From the NCBI GenBank assembly GCA_017480385.1, contig JAFVAT010000011.1, forward strand, positions 1 through 34,519: a stretch of DNA of 34,519 nt. Direction: 5' to 3'. Shown piece after piece: positions 1 to 9,085 of the stretch (within the stretch, counting starts at the first letter, position 1; each line of letters begins with the position of its first letter). This DNA is from Alphaproteobacteria bacterium. Its GTDB lineage: Bacteria > Pseudomonadota > Alphaproteobacteria > CAAGCB01 > CAG-977. The position numbers and the translations under genes were made by a program. The notes beneath the pieces are model-generated. The model saw nothing but the letters and a program-made list of their open reading frames with translations, was not told the origin of the DNA and ran no database searches.

Positions 1-549
1 AAAAACTGTGATAACAAAGATGAATGCACAAGCTTCTCCTGCAATCAGGGATATGCTCTGAACGGTTCCGTTTGCCAAAAAGTCGAGTGCGATGCTTCCA
101 GCTCCTGGTATGTCAACACAAACGGAACCATCAATGTTCCAAATACCGATCAATATAAATGCACGTCTATTTACGGTAATCACGCCGATATTAAAGTTCC
201 TGCGCCAAGATCATATTTGGTCTTCCAGATAAGGATGACCTCTTATGCTAATGTCAGTGGTTCTTTCACAACAGAAATACTGAAAATATCAAATTTGACA
301 AACTCCAACGCAACGCCAACGTACACATTTAATGATGAGGTAACCGTTACAAATAAAGTTTATTTGCATGAGGCGCTAAATTCCACAGCAGGAAACAGAA
401 AAGGAAGCAAAATGATCTTCAAGAAAGGACTGAAAGGGGCTCCTAGGTGTGTTGCAGTAAAAACATCTTCAACAACATCACCTCTGCAAGCTACCGATGC
501 GACGTGCACTTGCACAACGACAGAATGCACAATCGACGGCGCCAGATAA
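1..549 (+). CDS. Cys-rich (probably exported) protein, 3' part only
   Basis: An open frame enters from the left edge and ends at TAA 547-549, giving 182 visible residues and no start. The first 60 residues hold eight cysteines in a C-x5-C-x5-C-x8-C style spacing, including the piece ECTSFSCNQGYALNGSVC. A Thr/Ser/Asn-rich, beta-looking stretch with few charges follows, and the end is a short Cys cluster (CTCTTTEC). The pattern resembles the small disulfide-knot modules of the two exported Cys-rich proteins at 12.1-13.8 kb, so a periplasmic or surface location is likely, but the signal peptide lies outside the window. I do not recognise a named family. A strong intrinsic terminator follows, so this is the last gene of its transcript. 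Confidence 0.7.
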   Translation, partial: KNCDNKDECTSFSCNQGYALNGSVCQKVECDASSSWYVNTNGTINVPNTDQYKCTSIYGNHADIKVPAPRSYLVFQIRMTSYANVSGSFTTEILKISNLTNSNATPTYTFNDEVTVTNKVYLHEALNSTAGNRKGSKMIFKKGLKGAPRCVAVKTSSTTSPLQATDATCTCTTTECTIDGAR

Positions 550-556
550 CTTTCCC

Positions 557-576
557 TGCAGATTTTAAAATCTGCA
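557..576. repeat. Perfect 20-bp palindrome
   Basis: TGCAGATTTT/AAAATCTGCA is perfectly self-complementary, starts 7 bases after the stop of the preceding gene, and lies just before its terminator. It could be an operator or simply extra 3'-end structure; nothing distinguishes these. Confidence 0.4.
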
Positions 577-581
577 AATGC

Positions 582-622
582 AAACCGGCAGAGATTGAAT
601 CCCTCTGCCGGTTTCTTTTTTT
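582..622 (+). terminator. Intrinsic terminator of the Cys-rich gene
   Basis: A perfect 12-bp stem, AAACCGGCAGAG (582-593) with CTCTGCCGGTTT (603-614), has a 9-nt loop and is followed by C and a run of seven T. It stands 33 bases after the stop at 549. Confidence 0.85.
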
Positions 623-666
623 ATACATCCGTTCTGTATCGAACATATCTCTCTGCTGGACAGGAA

Positions 667-1128
667 TCACTTTTTTTCTCTTCCTCTTTGAAATAAGAAA
701 AACACCAATAAAATTAAAAAGATCAGAGACAAAAAAGAACACCCCCGAACCGCGGCTGCCGGCAAAGAGTGAATGAAAAAGCCCGAAATAAAACTGAGAA
801 CAACAGAAGGCAAAGTCCACAAACCGCTGCGGCCCGTATCATGCAATCGTCGAACGGCTGCAGCCCACATCGGAAAAAAAGAAATGAACAGATAAATTTC
901 CATTCCTTGTATTCCAATAACAACTCTGACAAGCCCGCTTATAATCACATTAAAGATAATAAAAGACCAAAATTGCGTTCGCCCGGTCCGTCCGGTCACA
1001 ATAAAATACTTTTTCCACGCTTCCACAAAACACATAAAAGCTGCAGACACAGATTGAACGGCTTCTGTTTCTGGTAATAGTTCCGTTTTTTCTGAAATAT
1101 TTTTTTCTTCCGACAAATGATCAGACAT
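667..1128 (-). CDS. DUF805 family inner-membrane protein
   Basis: A 153-residue membrane protein. After about 30 polar residues it carries the DUF805 hallmark FVEAWKKYFIVTGRTGRTQF, where an aromatic-rich helix leads into a GR-x2-R-x2-F/W turn. At least three hydrophobic segments follow (about 54-74, 77-93, 105-147), with a conserved-looking RRLHDTGRSGLW between the second and third. DUF805 proteins (YhaH-like) are small inner-membrane proteins of unknown function. The ATG at 1126-1128 is preceded by AGAGGAAAGCC, a good ribosome-binding site. It reads toward the terminator at 582-622 and is separated from the asmA-like gene by about 210 bp, so the two may share a transcript. Confidence 0.8.
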   Translation of the reverse strand: MSDHLSEEKNISEKTELLPETEAVQSVSAAFMCFVEAWKKYFIVTGRTGRTQFWSFIIFNVIISGLVRVVIGIQGMEIYLFISFFPMWAAAVRRLHDTGRSGLWTLPSVVLSFISGFFIHSLPAAAVRGCSFLSLIFLILLVFFLFQRGREKK

Positions 1129-1339
1129 GGCTTTCCTCTGAAAAGCACTTTATATCAGCACAATAAAATCAAAAACATACAAAAAATATTTTAAATCGAA
1201 GGCATATATTTTTGTTGTTTTTAAATAAAAATGAGGACAATCCATACGGCAAACCGCTGATGGTTTTCCTTAAACAACAAGAATAAAACAGATATCCGGA
1301 CGCCAAACAGTTCGAAGATTGTCATTGGCAGAAAAGGAT

Positions 1340-4045
1340 TTATTTTTTATCACCAAACCAATTCAAAAAACGATCTGTCGTTTTGTTAACGGTATCCGCG
1401 CCCTTTTGAATAACGCTGTCTGCCGTATTACCGACGGCTTGTCCTACTTTCTTTCCGCTTTCATAGGTTGTGTCAATGACGGCCTCCGCAGCTTTTTCCA
1501 GACTATCGGAAGTTTTTTGATACGCTCGCTGCATTCCGGCTTTAATCCCTGTTGTTTCCTTATACATTTTACTGTAAACAGTTCCCTGCAAAGCCGTATA
1601 ACAGGGGTCAGCATCAGAATCCAGCAATAATTTGGCTCCGATGAAAACGGCGCCTCCGGCGGCTATGCCGGCAGCGTTTTTGATAACGGATTTTGAATTC
1701 ACAAAAAGGGACGGATCCGTAATCGTTCCGGTCACTTTAATCATTGAGGCAAGAATTTGCGTTATATTTGTTTTCATTAAATTTCCGCTTAATGGCTGAA
1801 TAAGCATATCTATCTTGTCGTCCGCGAGAGTAACGCTTCCGTCCGCGACCAGCTTTATTTGATCCGCGTCAAAAACAATTCCTTTTGGAAACAGGGCTTT
1901 TCCCTTTGCAAAATCCGCCCTTATAACGGCGCATTTTAAATTTGCGTCGGTCTGTTTCGCCGAAATGTTCAGCGCGGACATCAGCTGAGTCAAAAAATCG
2001 CCCTGAACATATTTCAATGCTCCAAACCGCACTTCAGACGGCCCGACAGTCAGTAAAACCTGCCCTTCCAAATTTTCAAACAAATTGCGGTAACTTTTCC
2101 CTTTTGTTTTTAATGCGATGCGGGACCGGGCGATGCCGCCTTTTTTAAACGAAAAGTTTTTCCCGTTTCGTTTCAGACTTTTTATAAGATCCGGAAGAAC
2201 AATATTCGCCCCGTCCATATTGATATTCAGGGCATTTTCTTTGGCGTTCAAAAACAAATCGCCTTTCACCGTTCCCTGACCGGCATCAAAAGAAACAGGT
2301 TTCAGGTTTAAAACACCGTCTTTAACCTCGATCGTTCCTTTTAACTTATCCAAAGCTAAATTCCGATTGATAACCAGATGCGAAATATCAAAACTAAAAT
2401 GCGTATCGAACTGATTCAGAAAATCCAAATGCGGCTCTCCTTCCGGAATAAAAGCGCCTTTTGAAACGTCAGATGCGGAGGAAGGACTTCCTTTAGAATT
2501 ATCTTTCGCCGGAATTAAAAAAGAGATATCCGTTAACGGACTGACGATTTTCCCTTTTATATTCAATTTATTCTTAAATGAAATATCCACATTTCCGTTG
2601 GCCGAGCTTTTATCAAAAACCAGCCGGTCAAATTGCAACGACATATTCAGATTTTTAAATAAATCGCGGTAAGCTGCCCCTTTCGTTGAAAATTTTCCGT
2701 TCAAACGAGCGACAGAAATATTATCAAAGGCCTTTTTTTCTATCTTTACCAATTCTTTTAAAAAGTCGGGCAAAGTCAGATTTCGGAAATCCGTTTCAAT
2801 TTTGATAATATTTCCTTTTGAAGAGAAAGAAGCCGTGCCCTTCAGACTTCCTTTTCCCAGCTTTCCGGACAAAGGCTTTAACGTTAAAATCCCGTTTCGG
2901 ACATCAACCGTTCCGTTCACCTGATCAAACGAAAGGTTTTCGTTTACATTCAACCGTTCAATGTCAAACGCTAAATGCGCGCTGAACCGGTTCAGAAAAT
3001 CTAAAAGAAGCACACTTTCCCCAGTTAAATTTTGTTTTTTTGCCGTTGTCACGGAAGCTTTATCCGCCGAAATGAGAGAGGGAATGTCCATTAAAGGGCT
3101 GGCGATTTTTGCCCGAATATCCGGCTTTTCCGTCAAAGAGGCACTCACATCACCGCGTATGACACTTTTTCCGAACTCTAATTGTTCAATGCCAAGCAAC
3201 ACACTTTTTTGATCGGCGTTTACGTTTGACTTCAACTGTAAAGCCGGCAAGTTAAAGTTTCCCTCCGGAGACGTTAAATCCAACTTTGCGTCAGCATGCC
3301 AATCGCCGGAAACATCTGTCAAGGTGACGTAAGCCCTTAAATGACATCGCAAAGCGTCGGCCTCAATCTCGGCGTTATAAGTTCCTTTTTTTATCAAAGA
3401 ATCGAATGTCTCCCCTTTCATCGTTCCTTTGATTTCCCGACCGTCATAAAGTAAATCGTAGTTCAGAAAAACGCGATTTTCCTCAAGCTTTAAAGAGGCT
3501 TGTTTAATTTGCAGATTTATCTTTGATTTCGGGCTGTCATAGGTTATTACACCGTCCAAAACCGATATTTTTTTTATGATCAACTTCATACCGGACACAA
3601 AACCGTCGCCCGTTTCAGGCTTTTTCTTTTCTGCTTCGGAAATGTTTCTTTCAAAAACCCAGTTGCCCTTTCCTTTGTCATTAACTGACAAGTGAATTTC
3701 CGGTTGGACCAACTTTATGTTATTAACGGCAACGATTTTATTAAACAAGGGAATGATTGCGACAGACACTTCAATTTCTTTTGCCTCAATCATGGATTTC
3801 CTTCCGCCCCAATCGGCATCGGCAAATGAAGCCTGTTTTATGTTCAGCGTCGGCACCCAAGATATTTTTAAGCGTATATCACCCTCTAAGAATAATTTTC
3901 GACCGGTTTGATCAAAGACCATTTTTTCTATCCGAGGTTTATACGCATTTAAATCAAACCGGCAGATAAAAACGGAACCGGCGATAATAACAATCAAAAA
4001 AACAACTGATAAAACAACAAACAACCATTTCAAATATTTTTTCAT
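1340..4045 (-). CDS. AsmA-family envelope protein, internally duplicated
   Basis: A 901-residue protein of the AsmA/TamB-like superfamily, envelope-spanning proteins linked to outer-membrane lipid homeostasis. An N-terminal membrane anchor (about 8-28) leads straight into the AsmA start, FDLNAYKPRIEKMVFDQTGR and LEGDI, then long beta-rich repeats. Two stretches, about 348-470 and 540-660, are clearly related: each runs LDFLNxF, a DI-L-N-N-L block, G-T-V/I-x-V-x-G-L-L-P, then a LPD(F/L) block and Y-R-(D/N)-L-F-x-N-L, so the gene grew by internal duplication. The AsmA C-terminal part follows (about 660-790). The last 75 residues are an Ala/Lys/Thr-rich amphipathic tail with repeats of the type GKKVGQAVGNTADSVIQKG, not usual in AsmA. 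The start is preceded by AGGACGG. Confidence 0.88.
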   Translation of the reverse strand: MKKYLKWLFVVLSVVFLIVIIAGSVFICRFDLNAYKPRIEKMVFDQTGRKLFLEGDIRLKISWVPTLNIKQASFADADWGGRKSMIEAKEIEVSVAIIPLFNKIVAVNNIKLVQPEIHLSVNDKGKGNWVFERNISEAEKKKPETGDGFVSGMKLIIKKISVLDGVITYDSPKSKINLQIKQASLKLEENRVFLNYDLLYDGREIKGTMKGETFDSLIKKGTYNAEIEADALRCHLRAYVTLTDVSGDWHADAKLDLTSPEGNFNLPALQLKSNVNADQKSVLLGIEQLEFGKSVIRGDVSASLTEKPDIRAKIASPLMDIPSLISADKASVTTAKKQNLTGESVLLLDFLNRFSAHLAFDIERLNVNENLSFDQVNGTVDVRNGILTLKPLSGKLGKGSLKGTASFSSKGNIIKIETDFRNLTLPDFLKELVKIEKKAFDNISVARLNGKFSTKGAAYRDLFKNLNMSLQFDRLVFDKSSANGNVDISFKNKLNIKGKIVSPLTDISFLIPAKDNSKGSPSSASDVSKGAFIPEGEPHLDFLNQFDTHFSFDISHLVINRNLALDKLKGTIEVKDGVLNLKPVSFDAGQGTVKGDLFLNAKENALNINMDGANIVLPDLIKSLKRNGKNFSFKKGGIARSRIALKTKGKSYRNLFENLEGQVLLTVGPSEVRFGALKYVQGDFLTQLMSALNISAKQTDANLKCAVIRADFAKGKALFPKGIVFDADQIKLVADGSVTLADDKIDMLIQPLSGNLMKTNITQILASMIKVTGTITDPSLFVNSKSVIKNAAGIAAGGAVFIGAKLLLDSDADPCYTALQGTVYSKMYKETTGIKAGMQRAYQKTSDSLEKAAEAVIDTTYESGKKVGQAVGNTADSVIQKGADTVNKTTDRFLNWFGDKK

Positions 4046-4275
4046 TTTAATGAAACCGTCCTGCGAACATATGAAGCTTTCTGAAGAATAAAGCCGAACA
4101 GAGCCCTTTATAGACTTTTTTGAACGATTTCAGATAAATTTGCAATGTGAAAATCATTCAATGCCGAACACCAAAACGCCTCCCTGCGGAGGAAAAACTT
4201 CTCAAAAAAAACGGAAAGAAGGCTTTTTATGGACAGTTTCATTAGAAGTCCGTTTTTGAACTTACTGCAAAAACA

Positions 4276-4307
4276 AAAAGAACTCATTGAAAACAATGAG
4301 TTCTTTT
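4276..4307 (-). terminator. Intrinsic terminator downstream of tRNA-Ser
   Basis: A 14-bp perfect stem (4276-4289 with 4294-4307) with a 4-nt loop lies 7 bases past the CCA end of the minus-strand tRNA. In minus-strand sense the 3' arm runs into TTTT and more T-rich sequence. The A-tract on the other side means it could act in both directions. Confidence 0.8.
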
Positions 4308-4313
4308 AAAAAA

Positions 4314-4403
4314 TGGCGGAGGGCGTGGGAATCGAACCCACTCACGGCTTTAACCCCGTGTACGGATTAGCAATCCGCTGCATTACCATCCTGCCCGCCC
4401 TCC
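4314..4403 (-). tRNA. tRNA-Ser (anticodon GCU)
   Basis: The minus strand reads GGAGGGCGGGCAG... to ...CGCCCTCCGCCA, with a 7-bp acceptor stem, encoded CCA, an anticodon loop TTGCTAA (anticodon at 4369-4371) and the GGTTCGATTCC T-arm. The long variable arm (ACACGGGGTTAAAGCCGTG) is the class II feature that identifies a serine tRNA. The length is 90 nt. It decodes AGC/AGU and is flanked by its own promoter and terminator. Confidence 0.95.
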
Positions 4404-4416
4404 GTCGGTGTTTTTC

Positions 4417-4445
4417 TTTCTAACGAAAGATAAGCTTGCCGTCAA
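4417..4445 (-). promoter_or_regulatory. Sigma-70-type promoter for tRNA-Ser
   Basis: In minus-strand sense, TTGACG (4440-4445), a 17-bp spacer and TAGAAA (4417-4422) sit about 14 bases before the tRNA 5' end. The -35 matches 5 of 6 and the -10 matches 4 of 6 consensus bases. Confidence 0.5.
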
Positions 4446-4480
4446 TACTAAAAAGCATTTACCGGCAAAATTCTCCGCGT

Positions 4481-4681
4481 TTAGTCGCGCTGCAGCAAAG
4501 CTTCGGACAAATGGGACGACACACGGTCGACTTCGGCGACTTTTTTAGCCGGATCACGCAAAATCGATTCGCGCAATTTTTGATTAACAGCCGAATTTTC
4601 GGGTGTTCCGCCCAAATCCACTGTTACCGCCGCATTTTTTGCAAAACGCTTTACTAAAGACTTATCGCTTAATTTTGCCAT
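4481..4681 (-). CDS. Small protein of unknown function, 66 aa
   Basis: A 66-residue basic/acidic mixed, helix-prone soluble protein (MAKLSDKSLVKRFAKNAAV...) with no cysteine, no membrane segment and no family I recognise. I chose the ATG at 4679-4681 because GGAG sits six bases ahead of it; an in-frame ATG 24 bases further upstream is possible but lacks this spacing. Its first 20 bases overlap the end of the 57-aa ORF in another frame, a typical translational-coupling arrangement. It is therefore probably the last gene of the gatCAB transcript. The opposite strand also has a 73-codon frame here, but that lacks a ribosome-binding site. Confidence 0.5.
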   Translation of the reverse strand: MAKLSDKSLVKRFAKNAAVTVDLGGTPENSAVNQKLRESILRDPAKKVAEVDRVSSHLSEALLQRD

Positions 4682-4835
4682 TCCATTCTCCGTTTGCTTC
4701 ATCAAGCTGTTTAAAGATACGCCTGTTTGCTTCGAGAGTCCAGATTAAACTCCCCGTTTGGGGATAATACCCTTCCTGGCGGAGTTTTGATATTGCCAAT
4801 CGCACCGCTAAAAAACTGACGTCTGCGGTCGGCAA
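4662..4835 (-). CDS. 57-aa ORF directly after, and in frame with, the TAG of the 97-aa gene
   Basis: Immediately after the TAG at 4836-4838, the same frame stays open for 57 codons from TTG (4833-4835) to TAA (4662-4664). It reads as a plausible protein: ...FLAVRLAISKLRQEGYYPQT... then ...SLIWTLEANRRIFKQLDEAN.... Either it is an independent small gene started at TTG or GTG by coupling to the preceding stop, or it is the C-terminal half of a 155-residue protein interrupted by a nonsense codon (or read through). The amphipathic helix content and the neat overlap with the next gene argue that the frame is, or recently was, translated. No family is recognised. Confidence 0.4.
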   Translation of the reverse strand: MPTADVSFLAVRLAISKLRQEGYYPQTGSLIWTLEANRRIFKQLDEANGEWNGKIKR

Positions 4836-5129
4836 CTAGACCGGCAGTTTTCGAACGCGACTGACAGGCGCGTAATATTCGTGTTCCAGTTCATTATCCA
4901 GAATTTCCGCAACCAGAACCTTATCTTCTTTTTGCAGGGATTCAATTGCCAAAGGGGACAGGTATTCCAACAGAATAGCCCGCTTTGCGTCCCGCATCAG
5001 CAATCCGGTTTCCACGCCGTCAAAGAAAAAATGAGGGTGATCGGGAACACCCGCACGCGCTCTGATACAAAACAGCAGTTCTCCGTCTTTGTTCTGCACA
5101 ACGTCGTACAAGCCTTCCCGTTCAGCCAT
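4836..5129 (-). CDS. Small acidic protein of unknown function, 97 aa
   Basis: A 97-residue soluble protein that begins 18 bp after gatB, with AAAGGA eight bases before ATG, so it is very likely co-transcribed with gatCAB. The sequence alternates strands and helices (LYDVVQNKDGELLFCIRARA, then PHFFFDGVETGLLMRD) and ends RVRKLPV before TAG. It has one cysteine and no membrane segment. I do not recognise the family. The frame continues open for 57 more codons after the TAG (see the 57-aa ORF), so this may be the N-terminal half of a longer protein. The position after gatB gives no function by itself. Confidence 0.65.
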   Translation of the reverse strand: MAEREGLYDVVQNKDGELLFCIRARAGVPDHPHFFFDGVETGLLMRDAKRAILLEYLSPLAIESLQKEDKVLVAEILDNELEHEYYAPVSRVRKLPV

Positions 5130-5147
5130 CGTTTTTTCCTTTCGTTT

Positions 5148-6602
5148 TTAAGCGTCCAGCTTTTTCTTGACAAGCTCGTTCAGCATCGCCGGATTAGCTT
5201 TGCCCTGCGAAGCACGCATCGTCTGACCGACGAACCAGCCCAACAGTTTTTCTTTGCCGCCCTTGTATTCGGCGACTTTGTCGGGATTAGCAGCAATTAC
5301 GTCATCGACCATTTTTTCAATCGCAGAGGTATCTGTGACCTGTTTTAGGCCCTTCTCTTCAACAATCTGATCGGGCGTTTTGCCTTCTTCCACCATGAAA
5401 GCGAAAACGTCTTTCGCAATACGGGAGGAGATTGTTCCGTCGTTGATCAAATCCACCATGCGGCCAAGGTTTTCCGGATTTACGGGGCTTTCGGCAATCG
5501 ATTTGCCCTGCTTGTTTAAGACGGCAAACAAATCGCCCATGATATAGTTCGCGACTTTCTTCGCATCGTGGCCCTTCGCCGCAACTTCAAAGTAAGCGGC
5601 AATGTCCTTTTCGGCGACCAGCTGCCCCGCATCATACGCAGGCAAACCGTATTCTTCGATAAAGCGTTTTTTCTTCGCGTCCGGCAATTCCGGCATTTCG
5701 CCCCTCAGGCGTTCAATCATCGCGTCGTTCAAAACCAGAGGAATCAGGTCGGGATCGTAGAAATAACGATAGTCAACCGCCGTTTCTTTTGAACGCATCG
5801 AACGCGTTTCGCCTTTGACAGAGTCAAACTTGCGCGTTTCCTGAACGATACGACCGCCACTTTCCAACACTTCGACTTGACGCATCGCTTCGTATTCGAT
5901 CGCCTGCATCACGAAACGGATCGAGTTTACGTTCTTGATTTCGGCGCGCGTGCCATACGGTTCCCCCGGACGGCGCACGGAAACGTTCGCGTCGCAACGC
6001 ATCGAGCCTTCGTCCATATTGCCGTCACAGGAACCGATATAGCGCACAATCGAGCGCAGCTTACGCAGGTACGCCCCCGCTTCTTCCGGAGAACGAATAT
6101 CCGGACGGGACACAATTTCCATTAACGCCACGCCCGCACGGTTCAGGTCGACAAAAGACTTGCTGGGGTGCTGATCGTGCATCAGTTTGCCTGCGTCCTG
6201 TTCCAAGTGCAAACGCTCAATGCCGATACGGCGGGTTTCGCCGTTTTCCAAATCAACATCAATATAGCCGTCGGAAATGATCGGGTGATCGGACTGAGAA
6301 ATCTGATACCCGTTCGGTAGGTCGGCATAATAGTAGTTCTTGCGGGCAAAGATCGACTTTTTATTGATCGTCGCATTCAGCCCAAAGCCCGTGCGAACGG
6401 CCTGTTCGACGCATTCGTGATTGATGACCGGCAGCATTCCCGGAAAGCCCGCGTCAACAAAGCTGACCTGCGTGTTGGCTTCCGCGCCGAACGCCGTTGC
6501 CGCGCCGGAAAAGAGTTTTGCTTTGGAAATGACTTCGCAGTGGACTTCTAACCCCACGACAATTTCCCAATCGCCTGTTTCACCTTTGATAATATAAGAC
6601 AT
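5148..6602 (-). CDS. gatB: Asp-tRNA(Asn)/Glu-tRNA(Gln) amidotransferase subunit B
   Basis: A 484-residue GatB, the subunit that binds the misacylated tRNA, activates its acyl group and receives ammonia from GatA. It starts [20 protein letters not shown], as GatB proteins do, and contains [44 protein letters not shown] and RCDANVSVR, all canonical cradle-domain blocks. The helical plus YqeY-type tail domain (about 330-484) ends [20 protein letters not shown]. Length is normal. It follows gatA after 2 bp in a gatC-gatA-gatB operon. In alphaproteobacteria this complex normally makes Gln-tRNA(Gln), and often Asn-tRNA(Asn). Confidence 0.97.
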   Translation of the reverse strand: MSYIIKGETGDWEIVVGLEVHCEVISKAKLFSGAATAFGAEANTQVSFVDAGFPGMLPVINHECVEQAVRTGFGLNATINKKSIFARKNYYYADLPNGYQISQSDHPIISDGYIDVDLENGETRRIGIERLHLEQDAGKLMHDQHPSKSFVDLNRAGVALMEIVSRPDIRSPEEAGAYLRKLRSIVRYIGSCDGNMDEGSMRCDANVSVRRPGEPYGTRAEIKNVNSIRFVMQAIEYEAMRQVEVLESGGRIVQETRKFDSVKGETRSMRSKETAVDYRYFYDPDLIPLVLNDAMIERLRGEMPELPDAKKKRFIEEYGLPAYDAGQLVAEKDIAAYFEVAAKGHDAKKVANYIMGDLFAVLNKQGKSIAESPVNPENLGRMVDLINDGTISSRIAKDVFAFMVEEGKTPDQIVEEKGLKQVTDTSAIEKMVDDVIAANPDKVAEYKGGKEKLLGWFVGQTMRASQGKANPAMLNELVKKKLDA

Positions 6603-6604
6603 AA

Positions 6605-8095
6605 CTATTTTCCTCCCATACGCAGCGGACGGATCGGCATGCCGGACATAGCTTCAATCGCTCCGGCAACACGCAAAATGGTTTCTTCCGCAAAGGAATT
6701 ACCGATGACTTGCAGCCCGATCGGCAAACCGTTGATGTCGGACGTTCCCGCCGGCACGCAAACGGACGGCAGACCGGCCAGAGAAGACGGCACTGTGAAC
6801 ACGTCGTAGAGTTGCATTTTCAAAGGATCGCTGGTGCTGTCATCGTCTTTGCCGAAAGCGGTTTCCGGCGCGGCCGGAGCCAAAATCACGTCAACCTTTT
6901 TATAGGCTTCCGCAAATTCATGGCAGAGCAAGCGGCGGACTTTCTGCGCTTTCAGATAGCAGGTTTCATAATAGCCTTCCAGCAAAATGCAGGTACCGAT
7001 CATGATGCGGCGCTTGACTTCCTTGCCGAAACCTTCCGTACGCGTATTCGTGTACATTTCGTCCAAGCTCTTACCGTCAACGCGCAGACCGAACCGCACG
7101 CCGTCATAACGCGCCAGATTGGAAGACGCCTCCGCCGGCGCGATCAGGTAATAGGTCGGCAAAGCGTACTGCGTGGACGGCAGGGAAATATCGACGATTT
7201 CCGCACCCGCCGCTTTCAGCTTATCGGCCATGGATTCCCAAACGTGACGCACGTCGGAGTTCAAGCCCTTGTCCGGGTTGTATTCGCGGGGAATACCGAT
7301 TCTCAAACCTTTGACATCGCCTGTCAGAGCTTTTTCATAGTTCGGCACAGGCAAATTGGCCGAAGTGGAATCTTTCGGGTCGAAACCGGCCATGGCTTCC
7401 AGCATAATCGCCGTGTCGCGTACCGTGCGGGTCATCGTTCCCGCCTGATCCAGAGAGGAAGCGAATGCTACCATGCCCCAACGCGAGCAGCGACCGTAAG
7501 TCGGCTTACACCCGACAATGCCGCAGAACGACGCCGGCGTACGGATTGAACCGCCCGTATCGGAACCGGTAGCCGCCATGCACAGCCCCGCCGCGACAGC
7601 CGCCGCGGAACCGCCTGAAGACCCGCCGGGGATTAAGAATTTATCAGGATTGGTTTTATCTTTATACGGATTTCTGACCGCACCGTAATAACTGGTCAGG
7701 TTCGCCGTTCCCATTGCGAATTCGTCCATATTGGTTTTGCCCAGCATAACGGATCCGGCGTCTTCCAGTTTTTGAGAAACAGTTGATTCATAAGGCGGCA
7801 CAAATCCGTCCAGAATATGAGAACACGCTGTCGTCCTCACCCCTTTTGTGCAGTACAGGTCCTTCATGCCGACGGGAATGCCTTCCATTTTGCCGGCTTT
7901 TCCTGCCGCGCGGCGTTCGTCGGAGCGTTGAGCGCGTTCCAACGCGATTTCCGGCGTTTCTAACACATACGCGTTCAATTCGCGCGCCTTTTCCATTTCT
8001 GCCAAATGAGCTTTCGTCAGTTCAACGGAAGAAAACTCTTTCTTTTCCAAGCCTTCCAAAGCTTCGGAGATTGTCAGTTCAACTAAATCGGTCAT
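6605..8095 (-). CDS. gatA: Asp-tRNA(Asn)/Glu-tRNA(Gln) amidotransferase subunit A
   Basis: A 496-residue amidase-signature enzyme that hydrolyses glutamine and channels ammonia to GatB. The Ser-cisSer-Lys triad context is complete: the lysine in [11 protein letters not shown], the Gly/Ser-rich loop [17 protein letters not shown], and the nucleophile segment [16 protein letters not shown]. The downstream [14 protein letters not shown] is also typical. Length is normal. Its ATG lies 3 bases after the gatC stop and its ribosome-binding site (GGAG) sits at the end of gatC, so translation is coupled. Confidence 0.97.
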   Translation of the reverse strand: MTDLVELTISEALEGLEKKEFSSVELTKAHLAEMEKARELNAYVLETPEIALERAQRSDERRAAGKAGKMEGIPVGMKDLYCTKGVRTTACSHILDGFVPPYESTVSQKLEDAGSVMLGKTNMDEFAMGTANLTSYYGAVRNPYKDKTNPDKFLIPGGSSGGSAAAVAAGLCMAATGSDTGGSIRTPASFCGIVGCKPTYGRCSRWGMVAFASSLDQAGTMTRTVRDTAIMLEAMAGFDPKDSTSANLPVPNYEKALTGDVKGLRIGIPREYNPDKGLNSDVRHVWESMADKLKAAGAEIVDISLPSTQYALPTYYLIAPAEASSNLARYDGVRFGLRVDGKSLDEMYTNTRTEGFGKEVKRRIMIGTCILLEGYYETCYLKAQKVRRLLCHEFAEAYKKVDVILAPAAPETAFGKDDDSTSDPLKMQLYDVFTVPSSLAGLPSVCVPAGTSDINGLPIGLQVIGNSFAEETILRVAGAIEAMSGMPIRPLRMGGK

Positions 8096-8098
8096 TGT

Positions 8099-8389
8099 TT
8101 ACTCCACCACCTTGGGAACCAGAAAATACCCATCCATTTCTTCGGGCGCGTTGGCCAGAATCTGATCGCGAATACCGCCGTCATTGATAACGTCCTCGCG
8201 TTCGCGCAGGTTCATATCTTCAACCACCGAATTCATCGGCAGAACATCATCGGTATTAACGTCTTTCAACTGATCGACCCAGCCTAAAATTTTCGTCAGT
8301 TCTGTAACCATTTCGTCCATATTTCCCTCCGGGATTCTCAGACGAGAAAGAATCCCCAGTCTTTTGACCATTTCCCTGTCGATTGGCAT
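8099..8389 (-). CDS. gatC: Asp-tRNA(Asn)/Glu-tRNA(Gln) amidotransferase subunit C
   Basis: A 96-residue GatC, the small clamp that stabilises the GatA-GatB interface. It has the family pattern near the start (VKRLGILSRLRIPE), the middle ILGWVDQLKDVNTDDVLPM, and the conserved end REDVINDGGIRDQILANAPE...GYFLVPKVVE. I chose the ATG at 8387-8389 (MPIDREMVKR) over an upstream in-frame start 25 codons earlier because it matches the usual GatC start and has AGGAGC about ten bases ahead. It is the first gene of the gatCAB operon. Confidence 0.95.
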   Translation of the reverse strand: MPIDREMVKRLGILSRLRIPEGNMDEMVTELTKILGWVDQLKDVNTDDVLPMNSVVEDMNLREREDVINDGGIRDQILANAPEEMDGYFLVPKVVE

Positions 8390-8476
8390 AAACGTATGTG
8401 CTCCTAACAAAAAAAATAAACTTTTAGAGAAAGTAGCATTTACCGCCGCGAACGGCAAGCCCAAACCCGCATTTTG

Positions 8477-9051
8477 TTAAAAAAGTGTCGCTTCCGTTCT
8501 TTTTCGTCCCGAACGCAGATAAATCAAAGGAATACTAATCAGAGAAATCGCATATTTAACGATAAGATTGAACGCGAAAATCTGCCAAACGATCTCCCCA
8601 CTGGAATGCTGACCGAATTGCTGGAAAGGACGCGGCCCCATTATGTTTTTCTCCGAACCGTTTTTCATAGACGTGATAGACTTCCGTATCAACCAGTTCG
8701 CTGATCAGCTGCGCCAACAAAGAAAAGACAATAATCCGCCACACCGGCGCCAGACATTCGTTAAACGCCAGCGACGCGGGCGATGCCGGATCAGAGGGAA
8801 ACAAAGCGATAAAAGCAAAATACGCGGACATCAGCAAATTGATCAAAACGGCAAAATAAATGCATTTTCTGGTCAATTCTCTGCCCAATTCCCGATGCAC
8901 CAGATCGCACAGGGTAAACGTCAGCGGATACAAAAAAAACGCCCATATCGACAGCATAGCCCAAAACAAAACCAACTTTGATGCTGCCGATATTGGAAAT
9001 CAGCTGCAGCGCGACGTACGATACGGCGACAAACAAAGCGGTGGAAGTCAT
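8477..9051 (-). pseudogene. Decayed VUT-family queuosine-precursor transporter (YhhQ-like)
   Basis: Three minus-strand frames together spell one VUT/YhhQ-type membrane protein. Frame one, from the ATG at 9049-9051 with GAGGGGA ahead, gives MTSTALFVAVSYVALQLISN to GYAVDMGVFF. At a run of eight T (8932-8939 on the plus strand as A) the frame is lost; with seven T it would continue LYPLTFTLCDLVHRELGR. Frame two then runs to ELVDTEVYHVYEKRFGEKH, where a second shift (about 8641) is needed to read WGRVLSSNSVSIPV. A third lesion near 8600, apparently with a deletion of the usual segment after SIPV, is needed to reach WQIFAFNLIVKYAISLISIP. One homopolymer error could be artefactual; three lesions mean a real pseudogene. 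The family imports queuosine precursors (preQ0/preQ1). Confidence 0.85.
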
Positions 9052-9085
9052 TATTATTTCCCCTCATTTTTTTTGTTTCTTGTAT

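Noticed and set aside
4108-4296. 62-codon minus-strand frame
   Set aside because: It starts inside the tRNA-Ser terminator hairpin and has a Phe/Lys-biased, unnatural sequence.
6710-7549. 279-codon plus-strand open frame
   Set aside because: It lies wholly inside gatA on the other strand; its Arg/His-rich sequence has no family motifs and is a shadow of the gatA codon pattern.
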